The translations under genes and the position numbers were made by a program. From assembly GCF_000521485.1 (NCBI RefSeq), contig NZ_BAVS01000003.1, positions 1 to 64,000 of the forward strand: DNA of 64,000 nucleotides, read 5' to 3'. A model generated the notes under the pieces. It had not been told where the DNA came from. It made no database searches and saw only the letters and a program-made list of their open reading frames with translations. How positions within the stretch are numbered: the first letter of the stretch is position 1; each line of letters opens with the position of its first letter. Positions 9,655 to 21,325 of the stretch are shown in pieces. The DNA is from Gracilibacillus boraciitolerans JCM 21714 (GTDB lineage: Bacteria; Bacillota; Bacilli; Bacillales; Amphibacillaceae).

Positions 9655-11536
9655 ATGAAAATTACAGAACTTTTAAAAAGGGACATAATGTTATTAGATG
9701 TCGAAGCGCAGACAAAAGATGACATTATTGAAGAGATGGCCAATCAATTAGCAAAAAGAAATTATTTGCAGGATAAACAAAAGTTTGTGAAGGCTATTTG
9801 GGATCGGGAGAATCAAAGCAGTACAGGAGTAGGAGATAGTGTAGCAATTCCCCCCCATGCGAAAACAAACGCAGTAGCCACTCCTGCAATTGCCTTTGCA
9901 AGGTCGAAACCAGGTATTGATTATGATTCATTAGATGGTAAGCCAGCACATTTGTTTTTCATGATTGCGGCAAGTGAAGGGGCAAATAATGATCATTTGC
10001 AAACACTTTCTCGATTATCAACGTTATTAATTGATGAGGATTTCCGCAACCAATTAATGAAAGCAAGTACGGAAGCAGAAATTTTGACAATTATAGATGA
10101 AAAAGAAAAAATAAAATTGGGCCAGGAAGAGTCAGATAATTCCAACCAATCTAACCAAACTTCAGGTCCTGAAATTCTTGCAGTAACAGGCTGTCCTACA
10201 GGGATCGCTCACACATATATGGCAGCAGATGCTTTAAAAGATAAAGCAAAAGAGTTGGGTGTTTCTATTAAGGTAGAGACAAACGGATCTGGTGGTGTAA
10301 AGAATAGATTAACTGATTCCGAAATTGCTAATGCGAAGGCGATTATCGTGGCATCTGACACGAAAGTAGAAATGGATCGTTTTGATGGGAAACAAGTATT
10401 GCGTCGAGGAGTCACTGATGGTATTCGAAAACCAGATGAATTAATCAACACAGCTTTAAGTGGCGAAGCGCCAATTTTCAAAAGCAACGGAAGCAGTGCG
10501 AGCTCTGGTTCAAGTGGTGGAAGAACAGGCTTTTATAAACACTTAATGAACGGCGTTTCGAACATGCTGCCATTTGTTGTTGGTGGTGGAGTGTTAATTG
10601 CGATTTCCTTCTTCTTTGGAATTAACTCAGCAGACCCTGAGAGCTCTGAATTTAATCAATTTGCAGCTGCTTTAATGAATATTGGTGGTGATCATGCCTT
10701 TGGACTGATGGTAGCAGTATTAGCCGGTTTCATTGGTATGAGTATTGCTGATCGACCTGGTTTCGCTCCAGCAATGATTGGTGGTTTTATGGCAGCGACA
10801 GGTGGAGCAGGTTTCCTTGGTGGTTTAATCGCAGGTTTCTTAGGTGGTTATGTAGCACTAGGTGTTAAAAAGCTATTAGCAGGTATGCCACAAACTTTTG
10901 ATGGTATTAAAACGATTTTATTTTATCCGGTTATAAATATTTTTGTTACTGGTCTTATCATGTACGTTCTTATTGAACCGATGGCAAACATCATGGCAGG
11001 TTTGGAAAATTGGCTAGGGGGGCTTAACTGGTGCCAATGTATTATTATTAGGACTTATACTAGGTGGAATGATGGCAGTTGACATGGGCGGACCGATCAA
11101 TAAAACAGCATTCACATTTGGTATTGCGATGATTGAAGCGGGGAACTTAGGACCACATGCAGCGGTTATGGCAGGTGGAATGGTACCGCCGTTAGCATTG
11201 GCGTTAGCAACGACACTTTTCCGTAATAAGTTTACGAAAGAAGAAAAGGATGCAGGTAAGACGAATTATGCACTAGGTTCCTTCTTTATTACAGAAGGTG
11301 CCATTCCATTCGCAGCAGCAGATCCAGGACGTGTTATTCCTTCGATTATTGTTGGTTCAGCTATTGCAGGTGCATTATCATTATGGTTTGGTGTCGGTTT
11401 ACCAGCACCACATGGAGGAATTTTCGTTATTCCTACTGTAGAAGGAAGCTGGTTGCTGTATATTGTTGCCATATTAATTGGTGCAATTATTTCAGCATTG
11501 ATGATAGGTTTTTGGAAGAAACCGTTACAAAAATAA
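9655..11536 (+). CDS. fruA: PTS fructose transporter EIIABC (frameshifted)
   Basis: Takes up fructose with phosphorylation at carbon 1. Domains in order: EIIA (about 1-145), EIIB (about 175-275; phosphocysteine in AVTGCPTGIAHTYMA) and membrane EIIC. ATG 9655 is chosen because AAGGAGAGG ends about nine bases before it. The G6 run at 11017-11022 breaks the frame; five G restore WLGGLTGANVLLLGLI before MMAVDMGGPINK. The EIIA active site reads VAIPPHAKT because of C7 at 9850-9856; relatives have VAIPHAKT, so the phosphohistidine neighbourhood carries one extra proline if the sequence is right. Confidence 0.92.
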
Positions 11537-11540
11537 TATT

Positions 11541-11580
11541 AGAAAAAAGGGCTGTCCAGTATTATGGGATAGTCCTTTTT
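11541..11580 (+). terminator. Terminator of the fru operon
   Basis: AAAAAAGGGCTGTCC and GGATAGTCCTTTTT form an imperfect stem followed by a T run, five bases after the fruA stop. Confidence 0.7.
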
Positions 11581-11670
11581 CATATGCTTAACAATTCAAC
11601 TATATACATTCCTACCAATGCTGTGCTAAATTAATAGTAAGAATGCTACTCAAAAAGGAGGCGTGAGAAT

Positions 11671-12078
11671 ATGTCTAAGGCCAAAAACTACGAGCACGGA
11701 TACAAGAAATATACATCAAAAGCAAAAGAATACTTCCGAGATAGAAGAAAATCCGAAAATCTGTTAAATGAAGCAGTGGATAAAGCAAACAATAAAAAAG
11801 GCAGATTAGCAGAAGTATGGGAAAAACTTCAATTATTATTGGAAGTCTTTCGCGCATGGATAAAGGGTGAGTATAAGGAAATTCCCAAAGGTTCTATTAT
11901 CATGATCATTGCTACAATTCTTTACTTTGTGTCACCAATTGATTTAGTTCCTGACTTTTTAGTTGGATTAGGATTCTTTGATGATGCAGCAGTGATAGGC
12001 TTTGCTATTAGGCAAGTTTCAAGTGATCTGGATAAATTCAAAGCATGGAAAAATGCGGAACAGGAATCTGAAGAATAG
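11671..12078 (+). CDS. YkvA/DUF1232 family membrane protein
   Basis: A 135-residue protein whose C-terminal half carries the DUF1232 signature (PKGSIIMIIATILYFVSPID, then LVPDFLVGLGFFDDAAVIGF), one or two membrane segments after a basic N-terminal region. Function in the family is not established. GGAGGCG precedes the ATG. It stands alone between the fru terminator and the mtl operon. No frame anomaly. Confidence 0.85.
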   Translation: MSKAKNYEHGYKKYTSKAKEYFRDRRKSENLLNEAVDKANNKKGRLAEVWEKLQLLLEVFRAWIKGEYKEIPKGSIIMIIATILYFVSPIDLVPDFLVGLGFFDDAAVIGFAIRQVSSDLDKFKAWKNAEQESEE

Positions 12079-12113
12079 TTGTTTTTATGCTGTATTAAAG
12101 TGATGTCAACATT

Positions 12114-12223
12114 CCCCCCCTTGCCAAAAGGACTTTTAGAATAGATTGAATCTACTCTGTAAACGCTATATTCTAAAAGTAAGCAATTATTACTTTACTA
12201 AAAAATAGCGAAAGGCAGGGGGG
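12114..12223 (+). promoter_or_regulatory. mtl leader: inverted repeat enclosing a candidate cre site
   Basis: A perfect 12-bp inverted repeat, ACTTTTAGAATA (12132-12143) and TATTCTAAAAGT (12169-12180), brackets TGTAAACGCTATAT (12158-12171), which resembles a CcpA cre box. The dyad may bind MtlR or form an RNA hairpin. A C7 run (12114-12120) and a G6 run in the ribosome site (12218-12223) flank it. No gene is seen here. Confidence 0.45.
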
Positions 12224-12229
12224 AAAGAA

Positions 12230-13638
12230 ATGGAACAAAAAGGATTTCGAGCGAAAGTTCAAAAGTTTGGTAGTTATTTAAGCGGGATGATCATGCCGAA
12301 TATCGCTGCGTTTATTGCGTGGGGGGTTAATTACGGCCCTATTTATACCAACGGGATGGTGGCCTAATGAAAGTTTAGCAGCATTAGTTGGCCCAATGAT
12401 TACCTATTTACTTCCGCTATTAATAGGTTTTACCGGTGGGCGAATTGTTTATGGCCTTCGTGGTGGAGTTGTTGGTGCAACAGCTACAATGGGTGTGATT
12501 GTTGGTTCAGATATTCCAATGTTTTTAGGTGCAATGTTAATGGGACCACTTGGTGGTTACCTAATAAAGAAAATTGATGATCTCTTTCAAGACAAAATTC
12601 GATCAGGCTTTGAAATGTTATATAATAACTTCTCAGCGGGTATATTAGGCGCAATTTTAGCAGGGTTTGCCCTTAAAATTATTGGACCGGTTGTTTATGG
12701 ATTAAATCAAGCTCTTGCAGCAGGCGTAGAATTTATGATTAATGCTGGTTTGCTACCATTAGCCAATATTTTAATCGAACCTGCCAAAGTATTATTCTTA
12801 AATAATGCAATTAATCATGGTATTCTGAGCTATTGGGGTGGAGCAAGCTGCAGAAACAGGTAAATCGATTCTGTTTATGTTAGAAACTAACCCAGGACCT
12901 GGTTTAGGTATCTTATTAGCATTTATGATCTTTGGAAAAGGGATGGCGAAAAGTTCAGCCTCAGGTGCAACCGTAATTCACTTTTTAGGTGGTATTCATG
13001 AAATTTATTTCCCTTATATTCTAATGAAACCAGTACTAATTTTAGCAGCAATAGCAGGTGGTATAAGTGGAGTTTTCACATTCTCCATCTTTAACGCAGG
13101 TTTATCAGCAACACCTTCTCCAGGAAGTATCTTTGCCTATATGGCAATGACACCAAGAGGAGATCATCTAGCTGTATTACTGGGTATTTTTGTTGCAACT
13201 GCTGTTTCCTTTGTAATAGCATCAATTATTTTGAAAACGACGAAAGAGGAAACTGGTGATCTTTCTACAGCGGCAATGCAAATGGAAGAGTTAAAAGGGA
13301 AGAAAAGCTCTGTGTCTGATTCCTTAACTAAGGAGGAGACAACGAAAGTTGCTGGTAATGTGAATAAAGTAGTATTTGCATGTGATGCAGGTATGGGCTC
13401 GAGCGCAATGGGTGCATCGTTATTAAAGGATAAATTCAAAAAAGCGGGTATTGAAGGCATCGAGGTAACCAATAAGGCAATTAATGATTTAGAAAATGAT
13501 GCTGATATTATTATCACCCATAAAGATTTAACAGATCGTGCCCAAGCTAAAGTTCCAACAGCGCAACATATCTCTGTTGACAACTTCCTGAATAGTCCAA
13601 AATATGAAGAATTAGTGGAAGAATTAAAAAGTAAATAA
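12230..13638 (+). CDS. mtlA: PTS mannitol transporter EIICB (two frameshifts)
   Basis: Membrane mannitol permease with a C-terminal EIIB domain; EIIA is encoded separately by mtlF. Translation starts at ATG 12230 ([20 protein letters not shown]). G6 at 12321-12326 shifts the frame; five G give [17 protein letters not shown] second break near 12828-12832 (net +1 or -2) lies between NHGIL and [14 protein letters not shown], where relatives read SPIGxEQA, so two C bases are probably lost. EIIB has the phosphocysteine motif [16 protein letters not shown]. First gene of the mtl operon, followed by a terminator. Confidence 0.92.
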
Positions 13639-13643
13639 AGGTA

Positions 13644-13680
13644 AAAAAGGTTTCCTTAGATAATAAGGAAACCTTTTTGA
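13644..13680 (+). terminator. Terminator after mtlA
   Basis: AAAAAAGGTTTCCTTA and TAAGGAAACCTTTTT form a strong stem with a T run, separating mtlA from mtlR and allowing different expression of transporter and regulator. Confidence 0.85.
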
Positions 13681-13886
13681 ATTAAAAAATGCGAATGTGA
13701 GATATTCGCAGGTTGTGTCTTATGTGTAGGTTTATCCAGTTATTTTAATTATGTCAACAACTTTCCTGCCGAATTACTATCAAGATAAGATTGAATAATG
13801 ATATAGATACTAGGTACAATAAAAGTGTAAGATAAATAGTTATTCAATTATGGCAACATCCAATTCGAAATGGGGGGGTGTATAAA

Positions 13887-16013
13887 TTGTATATATCAGG
13901 AAGAGAACGAAAGCTGATAGAACTATTGTTATCTTACCAAGAGCCAATTACAATTCGCAAGCTAGCCGGAGAACTTAATGTTAGCGAACGAACAGTTCAT
14001 CGCGACTTAAAAAATACTGAAGAAATTTTACAACAGTATGGACTTGAAGTCAGTAAAAAATCCGGGGGGGTGGGTATATCGATTGTCGGTCAGGAAGATA
14101 ATAAAAGCCGACTGAAGTTAGCGACCTTTCATTTAGAGCATACCGATTACACTCCAGAAGAACGACAAGCAATGATTCTAACAACACTACTTGAAACAAA
14201 AGAACCGATTAAGCTTTACACCTTAGCAACTGAATTACAAGTCACTGTTGCCACGGTTAGTAATGATTTAGATATGCTTGATGGTATACTTGAAAAATAT
14301 GGACTGAAACTAATTCGTAAGCGAGGTTATGGTGTTAAGGTAGAAGGGGGGGAGGAAGGAAATAAACGTTCCGTCATCAGTTATCTAATATCGAAACATG
14401 TTGACGAGTCAGATGTCATCACGCTTCTACGCAAAAATATAGAAAAACAGTCTCAGGAACAAACAGATACCATATCGAACAGACTACTTGGGTTAGTGGA
14501 TCGAACTAAATTATCCATTATTGAACAAACGATTAACCGCGTTCGAAATAAATTACCTTATGAATTGGCAGATAGCTCCTATGTAGGTTTAGTCGTACAT
14601 TTAGCGTTAGCGATGGAAAGACTGCAAAAAGGGGGGGAAAACATTCAATTTGATAAAAACTATTTAAATGAATTATCGATATCTGAGGAATATAGAATTG
14701 CAAAGGATATTATTCTCGAATTAGAACAAGTATTTCAAATTAGCATACCTAATGATGAAATCGGGTATATTACCATGCATTTATTAGGAGCTAAATTACG
14801 ATATGATCATGAATATTTATTAGAAGAATCCTCTTTAGATATTGCCTTTAAGGCAAAAGAGCTTATTGAATATGTTGGTAAAAGAATCGACAGGCAATTA
14901 TTTGAACAAGATCATATTCTAAATGATTTAGTTGCCCATTTAAAACCGGCTATTTATCGATTGAAACAAGGAATGAATATAAAAAACCCATTAGCGCAGG
15001 AAATAGAAGACGACTATCAAGAAATATTCTCGGTCATAGAGGAAGCAGTCAAAAATATTTTTCCAGAATTAATTTTCCCGAAGGAAGAAACAGCTTATTT
15101 AGTTTTACATTTTGCATCTGCTTTATTGAAAATGGAGGAAAAATTATCACTGAGAGCGTTGGTTATCTGCTCTAGTGGAATCGGCACATCTAAAATGTTA
15201 GCAACAAAAATTAACCAGCAAATTGCAGAAATTGCAACAGTTGATAACTATTCCTTGTTTGAATTAGATAAATTAAACTTAGATAATTATGATCTTATTG
15301 TTTCGACGATACCGATCAAGCATATCGAAAGGGATTATATTTTGGCATCACCAATTTTATCGAAGAGTGAAATTCATCAGATTAAAAGTAGGATTAGAAA
15401 AATCAAGATGAAAAAAAGTATTCTCACTTCAGGGCATTCCAATAAGCTAAATACGAAAAGAGAGTATCCACTCAACACACTGCTTCGCTTACAAATGATG
15501 CAGCAATATACAAATGAGATATTACCAATTTTAGAAGACTTTTATGTAGATCGGTTTAACAAACAGACTGCTTTACAACATGTATTGCAGGATATTTGCA
15601 ATAATTTAAAGCATAAGAACATTCTTAAAAATAGCGAAAAAGTAGTAAATAATTTAATTAAACGTTCAGAGATAGGAGGACTTGGTCTGCCGGGTACCTC
15701 ACTAGCATTATTGCATACAAGAAGTGAAGAGGTGTGTAAGCTATCTTTTACCATCCATCCTTTAGCAGAGGAAATTTTAATAGAAGGAATGGATGGAAAT
15801 CCAGTTTACATGAAAAATCTACTGCTAATGCTATCCCCCCCTGCTGATTATAATGAAACAGGGTTAGAGGTTTTAAGTTATATCAGTGGGTTATTAATAA
15901 AAAGTGAAGAAAGTAAAGCCGTATTTCAATCTGCAAATGAAAAAAGAATCAGGGAATACTTAGCTTATCAATTTAATGAGTTTATTACAGAAAAAATAGA
16001 TCTTAAGAATTAA
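13887..16013 (+). CDS. mtlR: Mannitol operon activator, PRD/PTS-domain regulator
   Basis: Transcription activator controlled by PTS phosphorylation. Order: N-terminal HTH (NVSERTVHRDL), second HTH (LQVTVATVSNDLDML), PRD1 and PRD2 (about 200-400), EIIB-like domain with ICSSGIGTSKML and a C-terminal EIIA-like domain with ALLHTRSEEV. TTG at 13887 is preferred, eight bases after a GGGGTG ribosome site; GTG 13878 is the alternative. Four G/C runs of seven (14064, 14346, 14631, 15835) are in frame, giving VEGGEEG, LQKGGEN and LSPPADY, each likely one residue too long. Gene order A-R-F-D matches other Bacillaceae. Confidence 0.92.
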   Translation: MYISGRERKLIELLLSYQEPITIRKLAGELNVSERTVHRDLKNTEEILQQYGLEVSKKSGGVGISIVGQEDNKSRLKLATFHLEHTDYTPEERQAMILTTLLETKEPIKLYTLATELQVTVATVSNDLDMLDGILEKYGLKLIRKRGYGVKVEGGEEGNKRSVISYLISKHVDESDVITLLRKNIEKQSQEQTDTISNRLLGLVDRTKLSIIEQTINRVRNKLPYELADSSYVGLVVHLALAMERLQKGGENIQFDKNYLNELSISEEYRIAKDIILELEQVFQISIPNDEIGYITMHLLGAKLRYDHEYLLEESSLDIAFKAKELIEYVGKRIDRQLFEQDHILNDLVAHLKPAIYRLKQGMNIKNPLAQEIEDDYQEIFSVIEEAVKNIFPELIFPKEETAYLVLHFASALLKMEEKLSLRALVICSSGIGTSKMLATKINQQIAEIATVDNYSLFELDKLNLDNYDLIVSTIPIKHIERDYILASPILSKSEIHQIKSRIRKIKMKKSILTSGHSNKLNTKREYPLNTLLRLQMMQQYTNEILPILEDFYVDRFNKQTALQHVLQDICNNLKHKNILKNSEKVVNNLIKRSEIGGLGLPGTSLALLHTRSEEVCKLSFTIHPLAEEILIEGMDGNPVYMKNLLLMLSPPADYNETGLEVLSYISGLLIKSEESKAVFQSANEKRIREYLAYQFNEFITEKIDLKN

Positions 16014-16027
16014 AGGAGTGCATCATC

Positions 16028-16468
16028 ATGACGAAGGAAATTTTAACAAAAGATACTATTGTATTAGGGGCACACCCCCCCAACAATAAGGAAGAAGCAA
16101 TCCGTTTTACTGGAAATATCCTGAGGGATCATGGTTATGTAGAAGCAACTTATGTAGAAAAGATGTTAGAACGTGAACAAGTGACCACTACTTATATTGG
16201 AAATAATGTTGCAATTCCCCCCCATGGTACGGAGGATGCAAAGAAAGCTGTATTAGAAACTGGAATATCAGTGGTCATTGTCCCGGAAGGTGTTGATTTT
16301 GATGGAAACACCGTTAAGATTTTAATAGGTATTGCTGGAAAAGGTGATGAGCACTTAGAAATCTTATCGAAAATCGCAATAGTATGTTCTGAAGAAGAGA
16401 ATATTACTAAGCTGATTCAGGCAGAAACAAAGGATGAAATAATCAATCTTTTAGGAGGCGTAAATTAA
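16028..16468 (+). CDS. mtlF: PTS mannitol EIIA component
   Basis: Soluble phosphotransfer protein that passes phosphate from HPr to MtlA. The active-site segment reads NNVAIPPHGTEDAKK; the family has AIPHGT, so C7 at 16217-16223 probably adds one proline next to the phosphohistidine. A second C7 (16075-16081) gives GAHPPNNKEEAI, again probably one proline too many. Length 146 residues is normal. It sits 14 bases after mtlR and abuts mtlD without a gap. Confidence 0.92.
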   Translation: MTKEILTKDTIVLGAHPPNNKEEAIRFTGNILRDHGYVEATYVEKMLEREQVTTTYIGNNVAIPPHGTEDAKKAVLETGISVVIVPEGVDFDGNTVKILIGIAGKGDEHLEILSKIAIVCSEEENITKLIQAETKDEIINLLGGVN

Positions 16469-17611
16469 ATGTTAGCAGTTCATTTTGGAGCAGGTAATAT
16501 TGGGCGAGGATTTATCGGAGCATTACTTTGTGATGCGGGATATCATACTACTTTTATTGATGTGAATAAAGAAATTATCGATGAAATCAATGAAAAGAAG
16601 CAATACCGTGTTATTCTGGCGGATCAAAATCAAGAAGAAATTGTTGTAGATAATATTTCAGGTATTAATAGTATCGAAGAACCTCAGCAGGTTGCGGATA
16701 CTATTGCGCGTGCTGATATTGTTACAGCTGCAGTTGGACCGACTGTCTTACCAATTATTGCGAAAAATATTGCCGAAGGGTTATTAAAAAGAGTAGAAAC
16801 TACCACAAAGCCAATTAATATTATTGCATGTGAAAACATGGTCGGTGGCAGTAGCTTATTGAGAGAGAAAATACTAGAGTTATTGCCAGAGGAAAAGCGG
16901 GTATTGATTGATGAGATCGCTGGTTTTCCAAATTCTGCAGTAGATCGTATTGTACCAAATCAAACTAATGAGCAGCTATTAACTGTGGCGGTGGAGCCAT
17001 ATTATGAGTGGGCAGTTGAAAAACCTGCATTCAAAGGCGAAGTCCCTAAAATTAACGGGGGGGTGACTTATGTTGAAGATTTAAAGCCATATATTGAACG
17101 TAAACTTTATACGGTAAATGCTGGTCATGCTGCGGCAGCTTATCTCGGTAACATGTATGGGTATCAAAAAATTGAAGAAGCGGTACAGGACGATAGAGTG
17201 CAGACTATTATTAATCGTGCATTGAAGGAAACAGGCGATGTATTAATTACCTTGTATCATTTTGATAAAACAGAGCATGATCATTATCGCAATAAAATTA
17301 TTGGCCGCTTCACCAATCCTTATTTATCAGATGAAGTAACGAGAGTGGGGGGGAGAGGTCCGATTCGAAAGCTGGGAGCAAATGATCGATTGATTGGTCC
17401 TGCTCGACAATATGTGGAACAATTCCAACATGCTCCGGAAAATTTATCAAAGGTGATAGCTGCTGCTCTTAAATATGAAAATAGGGAAGATCCAGAAGCG
17501 GTGACATTACAGGAAATGATAAAAGAAAAAGGGTATCAGCGAACATTGGAAGAAATAACAGGCTTGGCAGCAGACCACCCTGTCATCACCACTGTATTAA
17601 AACATCTGTAA
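16469..17611 (+). CDS. mtlD: Mannitol-1-phosphate 5-dehydrogenase
   Basis: NAD-dependent oxidation of mannitol 1-phosphate to fructose 6-phosphate. The Rossmann motif is HFGAGNIGRGFIGALL at the N terminus; the catalytic region includes VNAGHAAAAYLGNMYG. Two G7 runs (17057-17063, 17347-17353) are in frame but insert glycine into conserved segments: KINGGVTYVEDL and RVGGRGPIRKLG, where relatives read GVTYVEDL and RVGRGPIRKL. Last gene of the mtl operon. Length 380 residues fits the family. Confidence 0.93.
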   Translation: MLAVHFGAGNIGRGFIGALLCDAGYHTTFIDVNKEIIDEINEKKQYRVILADQNQEEIVVDNISGINSIEEPQQVADTIARADIVTAAVGPTVLPIIAKNIAEGLLKRVETTTKPINIIACENMVGGSSLLREKILELLPEEKRVLIDEIAGFPNSAVDRIVPNQTNEQLLTVAVEPYYEWAVEKPAFKGEVPKINGGVTYVEDLKPYIERKLYTVNAGHAAAAYLGNMYGYQKIEEAVQDDRVQTIINRALKETGDVLITLYHFDKTEHDHYRNKIIGRFTNPYLSDEVTRVGGRGPIRKLGANDRLIGPARQYVEQFQHAPENLSKVIAAALKYENREDPEAVTLQEMIKEKGYQRTLEEITGLAADHPVITTVLKHL

Positions 17612-17624
17612 TAGCCGATTAATA

Positions 17625-17682
17625 GAAAAACCCGTGGAAAGGGAGGCGGACAAGCTGGAGCGGCTTGTTACGCAGTTATACC
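17625..17682 (-). repeat. Dispersed repeat, partial copy C
   Basis: The minus strand of this segment (GCGTAACAAGCCGCTCC, CTTGTCCGCCTCCC, TTTCCACGGGTTTTTC) matches the left half of the repeat at 40765-40895 almost base for base. It lies just after mtlD in the 195-bp gap before the cysC terminator. Confidence 0.7.
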
Positions 17683-17736
17683 ATATCATAATTATCTTAT
17701 CAGTTACTGCGCATAATCTATCTTATATGCAATTAA

Positions 17737-17786
17737 AAAATCCGAACGATAACAAATTCAATGAATTCGTATATCGTTCGGATTTT
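17737..17786. terminator. Bidirectional terminator between mtlD and cysC
   Basis: AAAATCCGAACGATA and TATCGTTCGGATTTT form a 15-bp perfect stem with T runs on both strands, ending the sulfate operon from the right and the mtl operon from the left. Confidence 0.88.
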
Positions 17787-17806
17787 ACTTTTGTCACAGA
17801 CTCTTT

Positions 17807-18402
17807 TTAAATATATTTTCGTTCTTCTAAAAATGTCAACACTTCAGATACGGCAGCTTCGACTGAATTGTTTTCTGTATCAATCACTAACTCAGGCGCG
17901 ACTGGTTCTTCATATGGTGCATCAATGCCAGTGAAGCCTTTAATTTCACCTGAACGAGCTTTTTGATAAAGCCCTTTTGGATCACGGGCTTCACAGCCTT
18001 CTAAGCTGCATTTTACATAGACTTCGATAAAATCTCCCTCTGGTAAAAGCTGTCTAACTTTATCACGATCTTCTCGGTAAGGAGAAATAAAAGCGGTTAA
18101 AGTAATAAGTCCTGCATCATTCAATAACTTGGCAACCTCTCCAATCCGTCTAATATTTTCTTTGCGGTCATCAGGACTAAATCCTAAATTATTGTTTAAG
18201 CCATGACGAATGTTATCTCCGTCTAGACGATAAGAACGTATGCCTCTTTCGAATAAGGTCTTTTCCAAGGCAACTGTAATGGTTGATTTGCCTGAACCAG
18301 ATAAACCAGTAAACCATAGAACAGGACTTTGATGTTTGTTTTGGCTGGTGCGATCCTGCTTCGTTATCTCAGAAGCATGCCAGACAATATTGTTTGCTTC
18401 CG

Positions 18403-18406
<4 letters not shown>
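17807..18406 (-). CDS. cysC: Adenylylsulfate kinase
   Basis: Phosphorylates adenosine 5'-phosphosulfate to PAPS. P-loop [10 protein letters not shown] near residue 37 and the family segments [17 protein letters not shown] and [13 protein letters not shown] are intact; length 199 is normal. Its ATG overlaps the sat stop (ATGA), making it the last gene of the cysH-J-I-sat-cysC operon. No frame problem. Confidence 0.94.
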
Positions 18407-19591
<1,185 letters not shown>

Positions 19592-19608
19592 TGTAAAACC
19601 CCCCCTTT

Positions 19609-21308
19609 CTATTGTCGATGAAACTGTCTGCCATCATAAACTTCTTGTACATAACCCTGACGAACGACGAAATCTCCGAAGTATTCCTTCTCGAATCGCT
19701 TCGTTGCATAGTCATGAAATATATCTTTTAATAATATTAGAATCTCTTCTTCACCAATATTTTCGCGATACAGCTGGTTTAATCTATCCCCAGTAAAGCT
19801 TCCGCCTAAATAAAAGTTGTATTTGCCTGGTGCTTTACCAATGAAGCAATCTCAGCTAATGCCGGTCGTGAGCAGCCGTTTGGACAGCCTGACATCCGAA
19901 TAACTATCTCCTGATCCTGTATACCTTCCACTATTAACAGTCCTTCAATTTTATCGATAAGCGTGGGCAAATATCGCTCTGACTCGGCCATTGCTAGTCC
20001 GCATGTTGGGAATGCTACACATGCAATCGAATTTCTTCTTAGTCCAGAATAATGGCTACCTTCCATTATTCCATAAGAATCGATAATTTCCTGAATTTTT
20101 TTCTTTTTTTGTGTCGTAACATTGGCGATTACTAAATTTTGATTAGGTGTTAAACGAAAATCACCAGTATGAATTTTGGCAACTTCTCTCAGGGCGGTGC
20201 TTAATTTATAGTCTTCCTTATCTTTTACTCTGCCATTTTCGATGAAAAGAGTAAGATGCCATCTCGTTTTACCTTTGATCCAGCCATATCTGTCACCATT
20301 GTGGTTAAAATGATAGGCTTTTGCTTCTGTTAACTCCCAGCCCAAACGGTTTGCTAATTCTTCTTTGAACCAATCCAGTCCGTAACGATCAATCGTATAT
20401 TTAAAGCGAGCATTTTTACGATTGGAACGGTTACCATAATCACGTTGAATGGTAACTACTTTTTCTGCGACATCAATGATAGCTTCTTTATCGCAATATC
20501 CAGCGATTCTTCCCAATTGTGGGTAAGTGTTGGTATCTCCATGAGTGGTGCCCATGCCGCCTCCAACTAAAATATTAAAGCCCTTTACTTCGTTATTATC
20601 AATGATAGCGATTAGTCCTAGATCCTGGGAAAACACATCGACGTCATTAGAAGGAGGAGCAGCGATGCCAATCTTAAACTTCCTCGGTAAGTATGTTTTA
20701 CCATAGATAGGTTCTGATTCCTGTTTTGAATCTGCTATTTTTTCTTGGTCTAGCCAGATTTCATGATAAGCTCCTGTCTTCGGTGAAAGGTGGTCGCTAA
20801 TTTTTTGCGCCCAATCCTGGATTTCCTGATGAATCTCGGATTGATATGGGTTCGGATTACACATGACATTACGGTTGACATCGCCACAGGCTGCTAACGT
20901 TGTCATCAATTCATCATTAATTGTTCTTATCGTTTCTTTTAAATTCCATTTTAAAATACCATGTAATTGAAAGGCCTGGCGTGTTGTTAATTTAATCGTG
21001 TTATCTCCATAGTTTTGGGCTAGCTCATCTACTGCTAGCCACTGGTTTGGGGGGGTGGCGACTCCGCCGGGAATAGCTACCCTTAGCATAAATTGGTAGG
21101 CTGGTTCTAATTTTTGCTTGCGTCTTTCATCACGAATATCACGGTCATCCTGTTGGTAACTGCCGTGGAACTTCAGCAGTTTCGTGTCATCATCAGATAT
21201 TGCGGCAGTAATACGGTCTGCTAAACCTTCTTTTATTGTTCCGCGCAAAAAATGACTATCTTCTTTTAATTTTTCAATTGGATCTAATTTATTGGAGTGA
21301 TCAGTCAT
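19609..21308 (-). CDS. cysI: Assimilatory sulfite reductase hemoprotein, beta subunit (frameshifted)
   Basis: Reduces sulfite to sulfide with electrons from CysJ. The siroheme/4Fe-4S ligands are present as ACVAFPTCG and [10 protein letters not shown] lost base near 19843 breaks the frame after PALAEIA; adding T restores [17 protein letters not shown] and extends to a stop at 19609. G7 at 21049-21055 gives [16 protein letters not shown], probably one proline too many. Corrected length about 566 residues, normal for CysI. Confidence 0.92.
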
Positions 21309-21325
21309 CCTTATTGTGCCCCCCT

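Noticed and set aside
13164-13583. 139-codon minus-strand frame inside mtlA
   Set aside because: It is antisense to the EIIB-coding part of mtlA and shows no motif or start signal.
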